Shown here: positions 52,251 to 61,463 of the stretch, piece by piece
Layout of the letters: each line of letters opens with the position of its first letter
Position numbering within the stretch: the first letter of the stretch is position 1
DNA from: SURF-13 sp041695325
Lineage (GTDB): Bacteria; Pseudomonadota; Gammaproteobacteria; SURF-13
Assembly: GCA_041695325.1 (NCBI GenBank)
Contig: JBGFRC010000001.1
Span: forward strand, 8,473 to 72,472
DNA: 64,000 nt
Direction: 5' to 3'
Position numbers and translations under genes: made by a program
The notes under the pieces: model-generated
Databases searched by the model: none
Seen by the model: only the letters and a program-made list of their open reading frames with translations
Told to the model about the DNA's origin: nothing

Positions 52251-54603
52251 AGCCGACACCTGCCGCAAATTCGTTGTCCCGAAACTCCAGGCCGCCGGGT
52301 GGGACAACGAGCCGCATTCGATCGCGGAGCAGCGCACCATCACCGACGGGCGCATCGTGCCGGTCGGCAAGGGTTTTATCCGCAAGCTGCCCAAACGCGT
52401 AGACTACCTGTTGCGCTATACACGCGATTTCCCGCTTGCCGTTGTCGAAGCCAAGGCCAGCTATAAATCCGCTGCGGACGGGATGCAGCAGGCCAAGGAT
52501 TATGCCGAAATTCTGGGTCTCAAGTTCGCCTACGCCACGAACGGCCGCGACATCATCGAATTCGATCACTTCACGGGACGCGAAACGTCGTTGGCGGACT
52601 ACCCGCCGCCGGCGGAGTTGTGGCGGCGCTACCGTACCGGCAGCAGGATCAAGGACGACAAAACCGCTGAACGCCTGCTTGCGCCCTTCAACCACGAGGT
52701 CGGCAAGGGTGAGCGTTACTACCAGCAAATCGCCGTCAACCGCACCGTCGAGGCAATTCTCAAAGGGCAGCGGCGTCTGCTCATCACCATGGCCACGGGC
52801 ACGGGTAAAACCGTGGTGGCTTTTCAAATTTGCTGGAAGCTATGGAATGCCCGCTGGAACCGAACTGGCGATTATCGCCGGCCACGCATCCTGTATCTCG
52901 CCGACCGCAATATTCTCATTGACCAGCCGAAGGACGGCATCTTCGCCGCCTTCGGCGACGCGCGCTACAAGATCGAGTCCGGCGAGGTGGTGAAAAGCCG
53001 CGAGATGTACTTCGCCATCTATCAGGCGCTCGCGGAAGATGAGAGGCGCGCCGGTCTGTTCAAGGAATACTCGCCCGATTACTTCGACCTCGTTATCGTG
53101 GATGAATGCCACCGCGGCAGTGCCCGCGACGACAGCGCTTGGCGCAGCATCCTCGACTACTTCCAACCCGCCGTGCAACTCGGCATGACCGCCACGCCTC
53201 TGCGCGAAGAAAGCCGCGATACCTATCTCTATTTCGGCAACCCGATATACGAGTATAGCCTGCGCCAAGGCATTGACGACGGCTTCCTGGCCCCTTACCG
53301 CGTACATCGGGTCATCACCGAATGGGACGCCGCCGGCTGGCGCCCGAACAAGGTCGATCTTGATCGTTACGGACGCCCGATTCCCGATGACGAATACCAG
53401 ACCAAGGACTTCGAGCGGGCGGTGGCATTGCGGGCTCGTACCGAAACCATCGCACGCCATCTCACCGAGTTTCTAAAGAAAACCGACCGTTTCGCCAAGA
53501 CCATCGTTTTCTGCGTGGACCAGGAACACGCCAGCGAAATGCGAAAGGCTTTGACCAATCTGAACAGCGATCTCGCCGCCAGGCACCCGGATTACGTCTG
53601 CCGCGTCACCGCCGACGAGGGCGATATCGGACGCGGCCATCTCGGCCGCTTTCAGGACGTGGATACCCAGACGCCGGCAATCCTCACGACCTCGCAACTG
53701 CTCACGACCGGCGTGGATGCACCGACCTGCAAGAACGTCGTGCTCGCCCGGGTGGTGGGCTCGATGGCCGAATTCAAGCAGATCATCGGCCGGGGCACGC
53801 GCGTGCGTGACGATTACAACAAGCTCTGGTTCAACATTCTCGATTACACCGGCTCGGCGACTCGCCTGTTTGCCGACCCGGCGTTCGACGGCGATCCGGT
53901 GAAGCTGACGGAGGAGGAGTTGCTGGCGGGCGGCGAGAGCAGGATCCTCACCAAAACCGGCATCGAAACAGAAGCTGGAGTGGCGGAACCCGAGGGGCCT
54001 TATGTGGTGGAGCCCCCGGAAGAAGAGCGCCGGAAATATTATTTTGACGGCGGTTCGGTCGAGATTGCGGCCCATCTCGTCTATGAGCTGGACCCGGACG
54101 GCAAGCAACTGCGCGTCGTGCGCTATACCGACTATGCGGCCGAGAAGGTGCGCACGCTTTGCCCCACGGCCCGCGAGTTGCGTGAAAAATGGGCCGATCC
54201 GGCACAACGCTCCGAGATCATTCAGGCCCTCGAAGAGCGGGGCGTCAGCTTCATGGAGCTGGCGGAACAGGCGAAGATGCCCGAGGCCGACCCCTTCGAC
54301 CTGCTCTGTCATCTCGCCTTCAACGCGCCGCTGCGCACGCGCCGCGAGCGCGCCCAGCGCCTGAAGAGCGAGCGCAAGGACTTCTTCGAGCAATACGGAC
54401 CCGAAGCCAGCCAGATTCTGGAAGAGCTGCTGGAAAAATATGCCGAGCACGGCAATGCCCAGTTCCTGCTGCCGGACGTACTGCACGTCCCGCCCATCTC
54501 GTCGCATGGCACGGTGCGCGAAATCAGCGCCGCTTTCGGCGGTCCCGAGAAACTTCGGCAGGCCGTGAACGACCTGCAAAACCTGCTGTACGCCGCATCG
54601 TGA
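52240..54603 (+). CDS. hsdR: Type I restriction enzyme R subunit (EcoEI-like)
   Basis: 787 residues. N-terminal nuclease (RVDYLLRYTRDFPLAVVEAKASYKSA; the PD-(D/E)XK residues D and E-x-K visible), helicase motif I MATGTGKTVVAFQ, motif II VDECHRGS, and motif VI IGRGTRVRDD. The C-terminal region binds the HsdM/HsdS core. It translocates DNA and cuts far from the site. The gene is followed by a palindromic repeat and a GIY-YIG gene before hsdM. Confidence 0.95.
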   Translation: MPTEADTCRKFVVPKLQAAGWDNEPHSIAEQRTITDGRIVPVGKGFIRKLPKRVDYLLRYTRDFPLAVVEAKASYKSAADGMQQAKDYAEILGLKFAYATNGRDIIEFDHFTGRETSLADYPPPAELWRRYRTGSRIKDDKTAERLLAPFNHEVGKGERYYQQIAVNRTVEAILKGQRRLLITMATGTGKTVVAFQICWKLWNARWNRTGDYRRPRILYLADRNILIDQPKDGIFAAFGDARYKIESGEVVKSREMYFAIYQALAEDERRAGLFKEYSPDYFDLVIVDECHRGSARDDSAWRSILDYFQPAVQLGMTATPLREESRDTYLYFGNPIYEYSLRQGIDDGFLAPYRVHRVITEWDAAGWRPNKVDLDRYGRPIPDDEYQTKDFERAVALRARTETIARHLTEFLKKTDRFAKTIVFCVDQEHASEMRKALTNLNSDLAARHPDYVCRVTADEGDIGRGHLGRFQDVDTQTPAILTTSQLLTTGVDAPTCKNVVLARVVGSMAEFKQIIGRGTRVRDDYNKLWFNILDYTGSATRLFADPAFDGDPVKLTEEELLAGGESRILTKTGIETEAGVAEPEGPYVVEPPEEERRKYYFDGGSVEIAAHLVYELDPDGKQLRVVRYTDYAAEKVRTLCPTARELREKWADPAQRSEIIQALEERGVSFMELAEQAKMPEADPFDLLCHLAFNAPLRTRRERAQRLKSERKDFFEQYGPEASQILEELLEKYAEHGNAQFLLPDVLHVPPISSHGTVREISAAFGGPEKLRQAVNDLQNLLYAAS

Positions 54604-54625
54604 AACGAGACAGCAAAGACACCCC

Positions 54626-54720
54626 TGGATTGCTTCGCGGCCTTCGGCCGTTCGCAATGACGGCGACGGCGGGTGCAACCTATCGTCATTGCGAGCGCCC
54701 ACAGGGCGCGAAGCAATCCA
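54626..54720. repeat. CGTCATTGCGAG-type palindromic repeat, copy 1
   Basis: 95 bases. Outer arms TGGATTGCTTCGCG/CGCGAAGCAATCCA; inner arms TCGCAATGACG/CGTCATTGCGA. This is a widespread proteobacterial REP-like repeat. A second copy at 55052-55145 frames the GIY-YIG gene. Confidence 0.85.
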
Positions 54721-54761
54721 GTAGTCAATGAGTATTGGCAACACGAAATCCTCCAGAGCCC

Positions 54762-55049
54762 ATGAAACAACCCTGCGTCTACATCATGGCAAACAAACGA
54801 AACGGCACGTTATATACGGGCGTTACGTCAAACCTTGTACAACGCGTCCACCAACACAAGGAAGGGGTGGTGGAGGGGTTTACCAGCAAGTACGACTGCA
54901 AAATGCTTGTCTGGTACGAGCCGCACGAAACGATGGAAAGCGCCATCCAGCGGGAGAAACAGATCAAAGGGGGAAGTCGTGCAAAAAAGCTGGCGCGGAT
55001 TGAGGCCGCAAATCCAGCATGGCGGGATTTGTATGGCGACATCGTATAG
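54762..55049 (+). CDS. GIY-YIG nuclease family protein (UPF0213-like)
   Basis: 95 residues from ATG at 54762. CVYIMANKRNGTLYTGVTSNLVQRVHQH carries the GIY-YIG core (here YIM...LYTGV) and the catalytic Arg; KMLVWYEPHETMESAIQREKQIKGGSR is typical of the small UriC/UPF0213 type. The role is unknown; the family has single-domain DNA endonuclease activity. It interrupts the hsd genes and is framed by two near-identical palindromic repeats. Confidence 0.9.
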   Translation: MKQPCVYIMANKRNGTLYTGVTSNLVQRVHQHKEGVVEGFTSKYDCKMLVWYEPHETMESAIQREKQIKGGSRAKKLARIEAANPAWRDLYGDIV

Positions 55050-55051
55050 CC

Positions 55052-55145
55052 TGGATTGCTTCGCGCCCTTCGGTCGCTCGCAATGACGAGGCCGCATCAG
55101 CGGTGGCGTCATTGCGAGGAGGGCGGAGCCCGACGAAGCAATCCA
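55052..55145. repeat. CGTCATTGCGAG-type palindromic repeat, copy 2
   Basis: 94 bases, arms TGGATTGCTTCG/CGAAGCAATCCA and TCGCAATGACG/CGTCATTGCGA as in the copy at 54626-54720. The middle differs. It begins 2 bases after the GIY-YIG stop. Confidence 0.85.
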
Positions 55146-55208
55146 GAATCAGCCCGGAAGTCCCCGAGAAACCACCACACGACGACATAAAACGAGAGAG
55201 CACGCGTA

Positions 55209-56759
55209 ATGCCACGTAACAGGAAGACAAAGGCGGACAAGCCGCTCACCACCGCCCAATCGCTCGGCAGCCTGCTCAAGTCCGCGCGCGACATTATGCG
55301 CAAGGACAAGGGCCTGAACGGCGATCTCGACCGCCTGCCGATGCTCACCTGGATCATGTTCCTCAAGTTTCTGGACGACTTGGAGCTTCAGCGGGAGGAA
55401 GAGGCGAAGCTAGCGGGTACCCGGTTCAAGGCCGCTGTCGAAAAACCGTATCGCTGGCGCGACTGGGGCGCGAAGCCGGACGGCATCACCGGCGACGAGC
55501 TGCTCGCCTTCATCAATCAGGATAAGAGTCGCCGCCCTGACGGCAGCAGGGGACCGGGTCTGTTCGCCTATCTGCGCGGTCTGACCAGCTCCAACGGCGA
55601 CAACCGCCGCGACGTGATCGCGACCGTATTCAAAGGCGTGGATAACCGCATGAAGAGCGGTTACCTGCTGCGCGACGTTATCAACAAGGTCAACGGCATC
55701 CATTTCACGGCCAGCGACGAACTGCACACGCTCGGCTCGCTCTACGAATCCATGCTGCGCGAGATGCGCGACGCCGCGGGCGACTCCGGCGAGTTCTATA
55801 CACCGCGTCCGGTGGTGCGCTTCATGGTCGAGGCGGTCAATCCTCGGCTCGACGAAACCGTGCTCGACCCGGCTTGCGGCACCGGTGGCTTTCTGGTCGA
55901 GGCGTTCAATCACCTGAGCCAACAGGTGGAAACTGTCGCCGGCCGCAAACTGCTTCAGGGCAGGTCTCTTTATGGTTTTGAGCCCAAGCCGCTGCCGTAT
56001 CTGCTCGCACAGATGAACCTGTTATTGCACGGCCTCGATGCCCCGCAGATTGACCCCGGCAACGCGCTGCGCTTCAAGCTCACCGAGATCGGCGAGAAGA
56101 ACCGCGTGTACGTGATCCTTACCAACCCGCCCTTCGGCGGAGAGGAGGAAAAGGGTATTCAGGACAACTTCCCCGAGAATCGGCAGACCGCCGAAACTGC
56201 ACTGCTGTTTCTTCAGCTCATTATGCGCCGGCTGCATCGTGCGCCGGGGAAATCCGGCTATGCCCGTGCGGCGGTGGTCGTACCCAACGGCACGCTTTTC
56301 GGCGACGGTGTCTGCGCCCGCATCAAGGAAGAACTGCTCAAGGATTTCAACCTGCACACCATCGTGCGCCTGCCGAACGGCGTATTCGCGCCGTACACGA
56401 GCATCCCGACCAACATCCTGTTCTTCGACCGTTCCGGCCCGACGAAAGACGTGTGGTACTACGAGCAACCCTTGCCCGAGGGTCGTAAGAACTACACCAA
56501 AACCCAGGCGATTCAGTTTGAGGAATTCAAACCTTGCCTTGAATGGTGGAAGAAGCGCGAGGAAAACGATCGCGCCTGGAAGGTGAGCGCCGAAGAATTG
56601 CTCGCTAACAACTGCAACCTCGACCGCAAGAACCCACGCGGCAAGGTGGACTTCGAGCACCTGCCACCGGAACAGCTCGCCGATGACATCCTGAAGAAGG
56701 AACAGCGTATCGCCGAGATCATGACTGAAATCAAGACTATGTTGGCGCAGAAGGTGTGA
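55209..56759 (+). CDS. hsdM: Type I restriction-modification system M subunit
   Basis: 516 residues. SAM motif I DPACGTGGFLVEAF and catalytic motif IV NPPFGG place it with the adenine methylases. N-terminal helical HsdM_N domain (SLGSLLKSARDIMRKDKGLNGDLDRLPMLTWIMFLKFLDD). GEFYTPRPVVRFMVE and AAVVVPNGTLFGDG are typical. It methylates adenine with HsdS. Its stop overlaps the hsdS region by a few bases. Confidence 0.96.
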   Translation: MPRNRKTKADKPLTTAQSLGSLLKSARDIMRKDKGLNGDLDRLPMLTWIMFLKFLDDLELQREEEAKLAGTRFKAAVEKPYRWRDWGAKPDGITGDELLAFINQDKSRRPDGSRGPGLFAYLRGLTSSNGDNRRDVIATVFKGVDNRMKSGYLLRDVINKVNGIHFTASDELHTLGSLYESMLREMRDAAGDSGEFYTPRPVVRFMVEAVNPRLDETVLDPACGTGGFLVEAFNHLSQQVETVAGRKLLQGRSLYGFEPKPLPYLLAQMNLLLHGLDAPQIDPGNALRFKLTEIGEKNRVYVILTNPPFGGEEEKGIQDNFPENRQTAETALLFLQLIMRRLHRAPGKSGYARAAVVVPNGTLFGDGVCARIKEELLKDFNLHTIVRLPNGVFAPYTSIPTNILFFDRSGPTKDVWYYEQPLPEGRKNYTKTQAIQFEEFKPCLEWWKKREENDRAWKVSAEELLANNCNLDRKNPRGKVDFEHLPPEQLADDILKKEQRIAEIMTEIKTMLAQKV

Positions 56760-56761
56760 GA

Positions 56762-57934
56762 ATGGCGTGGCCGAATGTGACGCTAAGAGAAGTTTTGACG
56801 CCGATCGAACGTCCTGAGTCACCGCTGCCAGGCACGGCCTACCGCCAGCTCGGAGTAAAGCTGTGGGGCGAAGGCGCTTATGAGCGCGAGACCATTGACG
56901 GCGCTGCCACGAAATACTCGACGCTTTCCCGCATAGAAGCAGATGACGTTGTGGTCAACAAGATTTGGGCACGCAGCGGCAGCGTCGCGGTAGTGCAGTT
57001 TCCGCTTGCTGGATGCTACGTCAGCGGAGAATTTCCGACGTTCACTGTGAATCCCGCGAAGTTGTCGCCGCGCTGGATGCATTGGCTGACCAAGACGCCG
57101 AACTTCTGGTTGCAGTGCGACGAGAAGTCACGGGGCACAAGTGGAAAGAACCGCATCAAGCCTGAGCAGTTCCTGAGTGTCGAAATCCCCCTGCCGCCGC
57201 TGGCCGAACAGCGGCGCATCGTGGCGCGCATCGAAGCCCTGTCAGCCAAAATCGCCGAAGTCCGCTCCTTTCGCCAAGAGAGTGTGGAGGAAGGAGAGCG
57301 TTTGCTCATTTGTATGGCCCATAGACGTGACCTAGACGACAACGCAAAGCAGCGCTCTGGATGGCGTCGCCTTAAACTTCGTGAGTGCATTCAGCTCGTT
57401 GACGACTCATGCAGTGTAGAGGCCGATAAGAGCTATCCAAATCTTGGTATCTACAGTTTTGGCCGAGGGCTTTTTCACAAACCCCCGATCGAGGGCATTT
57501 CAACCGCGGCCAAAACATTGCGGCGCGTGCATCGGGGGCAGTTTATCTACAGTCGCCTGTTCGCATTTGAGGGTGCCTACGGTATGGTGTCCGATGAATT
57601 CGATAGGCATTTTGTCTCCGGTGAGTATCCAACGTTCGAATGCAAGCGGGACTTGATTCGTGCGGAATTTCTGGCCGCATATTTCAGGTCAGCAGAGGTG
57701 TGGAGGAGCGTGGCTATAGGTAGTAAGGGCTTGGGCGATCGTCGCCAGCGCGTACAACCGGACCAAGTGCTCGGTTCAGATATCTGGCTGCCGCCAATTG
57801 CTTTACAAAATCAGCTTGCTGAGTCCCAGGCCAAGGTCGATGCGCTCAAACACCTACAGTCCGAATCCGCCGCCGAACTCGATGCCATGCTGCCCGCCAT
57901 CCTCGACTGCGCGCTTAAGGGAGAACTGTCATGA
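56762..57934 (+). CDS. hsdS: Type I restriction-modification specificity subunit
   Basis: 390 residues from ATG at 56762; a GTG at 56756 overlaps the hsdM stop. Two target-recognition domains (about 5-140 and 205-345), each followed by a conserved helical spacer: LPPLAEQRRIVARIEALSAKIAEVR and LPPIALQNQLAESQAKVDALKHLQ. It sets the DNA sequence recognised by HsdM and HsdR. Its stop overlaps a short downstream frame (ATGA). Confidence 0.93.
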   Translation: MAWPNVTLREVLTPIERPESPLPGTAYRQLGVKLWGEGAYERETIDGAATKYSTLSRIEADDVVVNKIWARSGSVAVVQFPLAGCYVSGEFPTFTVNPAKLSPRWMHWLTKTPNFWLQCDEKSRGTSGKNRIKPEQFLSVEIPLPPLAEQRRIVARIEALSAKIAEVRSFRQESVEEGERLLICMAHRRDLDDNAKQRSGWRRLKLRECIQLVDDSCSVEADKSYPNLGIYSFGRGLFHKPPIEGISTAAKTLRRVHRGQFIYSRLFAFEGAYGMVSDEFDRHFVSGEYPTFECKRDLIRAEFLAAYFRSAEVWRSVAIGSKGLGDRRQRVQPDQVLGSDIWLPPIALQNQLAESQAKVDALKHLQSESAAELDAMLPAILDCALKGELS

Positions 57935-58108
57935 GCAATATGGATACATTGCGGCTTTACGCCGAAGGCAAGGTCTTTGTGGAAGGGCGATTCTACCTTC
58001 GGGAAACGATTAGGCTTCTTGACAGGGGATGGCAATACCGTTGGCATCCAGATAGCGGAGACCGCCGACGTTCACAGCTTTTCGCAGACCGCGTACGACA
58101 AAGGACCG
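57931..58108 (+). pseudogene. Truncated frame directly after hsdS
   Basis: An ATG overlapping the hsdS stop opens a frame of about 59 codons (MSNMDTLRLYAEGKVFVEGRF) that runs into the displaced hypE fragment, so any original C-terminus was lost. The coupled start suggests it was once a working member of the hsd operon. No family recognised. Confidence 0.4.
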
Positions 58109-58269
58109 CAAGCGGCGCTCGCTGTCTGGCGCGCCCTGCCGCTGGGCCAACAAGCCGCCATCATCGGGCGCGTGACGGCACCCCGCCGCGCGCAACCCTG
58201 GAAACCCCCATCGGCGGCAGACGCACCCTGGAAGAACTGGAAGATGACCCCCTGCCGCGCATTTGCTAA
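58109..58269 (+). pseudogene. Degenerate duplicate of the hypE 3' end
   Basis: Matches 50780-50941 at roughly four fifths of positions by eye. The peptide AALAVWRALPLGQQAAIIG is read in one frame and TPIGGRRTLEELEDDPLPRIC in another, because of a one-base loss. The intact hypE is 7.2 kb upstream. It marks the right edge of the Fic/R-M island, as expected after insertion at or recombination in hypE. Confidence 0.85.
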
Positions 58270-58335
58270 AAACCTTACATACAAGGCCCGTATCAATATC
58301 CCGCTCGATTATTCTTCGCGCTTTAGGTATCCCGC

Positions 58336-59109
58336 ATGTTCTGGAGTTTAAAATCCTGGCGGCGTCGCCGTATTTTGAAGCGCCGCTCGTTACCGGATGG
58401 TATATGGCGGCGCGTGCTGGAGCGGCTTGTCTTTCTGCAAGACTTGACTCAAGAGGAGCTTGGCCGGTTGCGCGCTTGGGTTGTGCTGTTTTTGCATGAT
58501 AAGAAATTCAGTACGGCGGGCGGACTGGCGCTCACCGACGAAATGCGCGTGATGATTGCGGCGCAGGCCTGTATTCTGATTCTGAATCTCGACCTTGACT
58601 ATTACGACGACTGGGTGGAAATCATCGTCTACCCGGATGAATTTATTCCCGATCATGAATACGAGGACGAAACGGGCGTCGTGCATCGTGTGCACGATCC
58701 GCTCAGCGGTGAATCGTGGCCTCATGGGCCGGTCATTCTGTCGTGGGCGGACGCCGCCGGCCGCGGGGCGGCACCGGGCTATAGCGTGGTGATACACGAA
58801 TTCGCCCACAAGCTCGATATGCGCAACGGCGAGGCCAATGGCTTTCCGCAGTTACATGCGGAGATGAGCCGGCCGGCCTGGAGCGCTGCATTCGGCGCGG
58901 CTTACGCCGATTTTTGCATGAAGGTGGATGCAGGCGATGAGACGGAGATTGACCCCTACGCCGCGGAAAGTCCGGCGGAGTTCTTCGCGGTCGTGAGTGA
59001 AGCATTCTTCACCATCCCGCACAGCGTGCAGCAAATGTATCCGGCGGTTTACCGGCAATTGGCGCTCTTTTACCGCCAAGATACTCTGGCGAGGCGCGGC
59101 AACCAATAA
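58336..59109 (+). CDS. mtfA: Zinc-dependent peptidase MtfA
   Basis: 257 residues. The metal motif VVIHEFAHKLDMRNGEANG (HEXXH) and C-terminal ESPAEFFAVVSEAFF are M90/MtfA signatures. MtfA binds the Mlc repressor in E. coli and so raises glucose uptake; its peptidase activity is separate. ATG at 58336 gives the usual start. Convergent with the dehydrogenase genes, with a long repeat between. Confidence 0.93.
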   Translation: MFWSLKSWRRRRILKRRSLPDGIWRRVLERLVFLQDLTQEELGRLRAWVVLFLHDKKFSTAGGLALTDEMRVMIAAQACILILNLDLDYYDDWVEIIVYPDEFIPDHEYEDETGVVHRVHDPLSGESWPHGPVILSWADAAGRGAAPGYSVVIHEFAHKLDMRNGEANGFPQLHAEMSRPAWSAAFGAAYADFCMKVDAGDETEIDPYAAESPAEFFAVVSEAFFTIPHSVQQMYPAVYRQLALFYRQDTLARRGNQ

Positions 59110-59135
59110 ACGAATGAGGCCAGCCAGCCGTACTA

Positions 59136-59373
59136 CCAGTTTGTTGAAAAAGGCCGTCCTGGCCTTTTTCAACTCGCTTCGGCGCGGCACATGTCCGCGC
59201 CTCGCTCCGAAAATCAAACACTTGCGTGTTTGATTTTCGATGCGGCACTTTTCCGCTGCGCCGTCCCGGCTCCGCGGAAAAGTCCAGGGCGCACGTCCTG
59301 TGCGCCCGTTCGCCATGCCACCGGCATGGCTCACCCCTGTGGCGCCTGGCAGTTCGTTTTTCAACGAACCGCT
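59136..59373. repeat. Multi-hairpin modular repeat, inverted copy of the 14.7-kb element
   Basis: 238 bases, reverse complement of 14700-14938 with small changes. The outermost stem at its left end is TTGAAAAAGGCC/GGCCTTTTTCAA where the other copy has TTGAAAATCGCC/GGCGATTTTCAA: both arms changed together, so pairing is kept. Lies between convergent mtfA and the E1 beta gene and touches the latter's stop. Confidence 0.9.
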
Positions 59374-60412
59374 ACTCTTCGCGCGCTCCGACCATACGGC
59401 GTGCCGCCAGGGTCACGGCTTCGGCGTTGGGGATGGAGGCGGCCTCCAGAGCGCCGTTGTAGGGCGTGGGCACGTCCGCGCCCGCGGCGCGCGCGATGGG
59501 CGCATCGAGTTCATAAAACGCCGCCTCTTGCAGCGCCGCCACGATCTCCGCCCCGGCGCCGGCGAATTTGCAGTCCTCTTCCACCACGATGGCGCGGTGG
59601 GTCTTTTTGAGGGAGGCGACGAGCAACGGCAAATCTATGGGCTTCAAGCTTCTCAAATCAATCACCTCCGCTGAAATGTCGTCTTCGCTGGCGAGCACGT
59701 CGGCGGCCTGCAGGCACACATCCACCATGCGATGCCAGGCGATGAGGGTGACGTGCGCGCCCGCGCGGCGCACGGCGGCGCTGTGCAGGGGCGGGGCTTC
59801 GGCGTGAACGTTGAATGGGTCTTTCTTGAAATAGAGCAGCTCATGCTCCAGCACGATGATGGGATCGTCTTCGCGTATGGCTTGGGTCAACTGCCAGTAG
59901 GAATCCTGCGCCGTGCCGGGCGCCACGATGCGCAGTCCCGGCACGTTCATCAGGGTGTGCTCCAGGCGCTGCGAGTGCTGGGCGGCGAGTTGTCTCGCGA
60001 CGCCGCCGGGCATGCGCACCACCAGCGGCACGCGCAGTTTTCCGCCAGACATGTAGCGCAGCTTGGCGGCCATGTTGATGATGGCGTCCAGGGCGAGCAG
60101 CGCGAAGTTGACGGTCATGATCTCGATCACCGGGCGCCCGCCCACCAGCGCCGCGCCCACGCCGAGGCCGGTAAAGCTGTTTTCCGAGATCGGGGTGTCG
60201 CGCACGCGCCATTCACCGTACTTGGCGTATAGGCCCTGCGTCACGCGATAGCTGCCGCCGTACAGGCCGACGTCCTCGCCCATGATGAACACCGCCTCGT
60301 CCGCGGCCAAGGCCTGATCGAGCGCGATGTTGAGCGCCTCCCACACCATGAGCTCGGAGCGCGCCTTGGCGGGCGCGATGAGACCGGCGCTTTCCTGAGC
60401 GGCGTGTTTCAC
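59372..60412 (-). CDS. 2-oxoacid dehydrogenase E1 component, beta subunit
   Basis: 346 residues. Transketolase-like pyrimidine-binding domain (LGVGAALVGGRPVIEIMTVNFALLALDAIINMAAKLRYMSGGKLRVPLVVRMPGG) and C-terminal domain with ITSAEVIDLRSLKPID-like VIDLRSLKPIDLPL. With the alpha subunit it decarboxylates pyruvate or a branched-chain/acetoin-type substrate. E2 and E3 genes are not next to it. Overlaps the alpha gene by 4 bases. Confidence 0.94.
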   Translation of the reverse strand: MKHAAQESAGLIAPAKARSELMVWEALNIALDQALAADEAVFIMGEDVGLYGGSYRVTQGLYAKYGEWRVRDTPISENSFTGLGVGAALVGGRPVIEIMTVNFALLALDAIINMAAKLRYMSGGKLRVPLVVRMPGGVARQLAAQHSQRLEHTLMNVPGLRIVAPGTAQDSYWQLTQAIREDDPIIVLEHELLYFKKDPFNVHAEAPPLHSAAVRRAGAHVTLIAWHRMVDVCLQAADVLASEDDISAEVIDLRSLKPIDLPLLVASLKKTHRAIVVEEDCKFAGAGAEIVAALQEAAFYELDAPIARAAGADVPTPYNGALEAASIPNAEAVTLAARRMVGAREE

Positions 60413-61386
60413 GGGCGGCCCTGGTAGAGATTGAGCGGCCGCCGGTAAACGCCATAGTAAAGATCTTCCGGCGCGGGGCCTTGCTCGGCGAAGCGTATCG
60501 CTTCCTCGACTACGGCGTGCGCCTTCTGGTGCAGGGTTTCGATGTCCTCTTCACTGATCCAGTTATTTTCCAGCGCCCGGTTGCGCAGATTGAGCAGCGG
60601 GTCGCGCGCCTTGAGCTCGGCGACTTCCAGCGCCGAACGGTAGTCTCCGCCGTCGGCCATGGAATGGCCGCGGAAGCGGTAGGTATCGCACTCCAGAAGA
60701 AACGGGCCGTTGCCGCCGCGCACGTGTTGCACAGCGTCACGCGCAGCCTCATACACCACGAGTACATCCATGCCGTCCACGCGCCTGCCCGGCACGCCGT
60801 TGCCGCAACCGCGCTTGTACACCTCGACCACCGCGGCCTGGCGGTGCACCTCGGTGCCGATCTGATAGTGATTGTTCTCGCAGATGAACAGCACCGGCAA
60901 TTTCCACAGCGCCGCCATGTTGAGCGACTCGTGAAACGTGCCCTGGTTGGCCGCGCCCTCGCCGAAAAAGCACAGCACCACGTCCGGAGAACGGTTCATC
61001 GCCAGCCAATAGCCAACGCCGATGGCCACCGGAAACGTCTCACCCACAATGGCGTAGCCGCCAAGGAAGCGATGCTCGGCGCTGAACAGATGCATGGAGC
61101 CGCCGTAACCGCCGGAGCAACCGGTGGCGCGCCCGAACATCTCCGCCATGATGGCGCCGGGCGGAACGCCGCGCATCAAGGCGTGCACGTGCTCGCGGTA
61201 GGTGCTGACCGCGTAGTCGCCCGGCTCCGCCGCGCGCAGGCTGCCCACCGCCACCGCCTCTTCCCCGGGGTAGAGGTGCAGGAAGCCGCCGACCTTACCC
61301 TGGGTATACTGTTCCGCCGCGGCCTCCTCGAAACGGCGCGCCAGAAGCATGTCGTAGAGAAACTGCCTGACCAGGTCCCTCTGCAC
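60409..61386 (-). CDS. 2-oxoacid dehydrogenase E1 component, alpha subunit (pyruvate-type)
   Basis: 325 residues. Thiamine diphosphate motif GEGAANQGTFHESLNMAALWKLPVLFICENN; the substrate His region is TYREHVHALMRGV and the phospho-loop region YRFRGHSMADGGDY. It matches PdhA of the two-subunit type. It begins the unit with the beta gene; the gene for a lipoyl E2 must lie elsewhere. Confidence 0.94.
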   Translation of the reverse strand: MQRDLVRQFLYDMLLARRFEEAAAEQYTQGKVGGFLHLYPGEEAVAVGSLRAAEPGDYAVSTYREHVHALMRGVPPGAIMAEMFGRATGCSGGYGGSMHLFSAEHRFLGGYAIVGETFPVAIGVGYWLAMNRSPDVVLCFFGEGAANQGTFHESLNMAALWKLPVLFICENNHYQIGTEVHRQAAVVEVYKRGCGNGVPGRRVDGMDVLVVYEAARDAVQHVRGGNGPFLLECDTYRFRGHSMADGGDYRSALEVAELKARDPLLNLRNRALENNWISEEDIETLHQKAHAVVEEAIRFAEQGPAPEDLYYGVYRRPLNLYQGRP

Positions 61387-61463
61387 GGCACGCCCCCTGT
61401 TTTATCCGAAACGGGAGGAGCGCGCTGATTCTGCACCCCTCCCCATCTCGCCCAAGTTCAATT

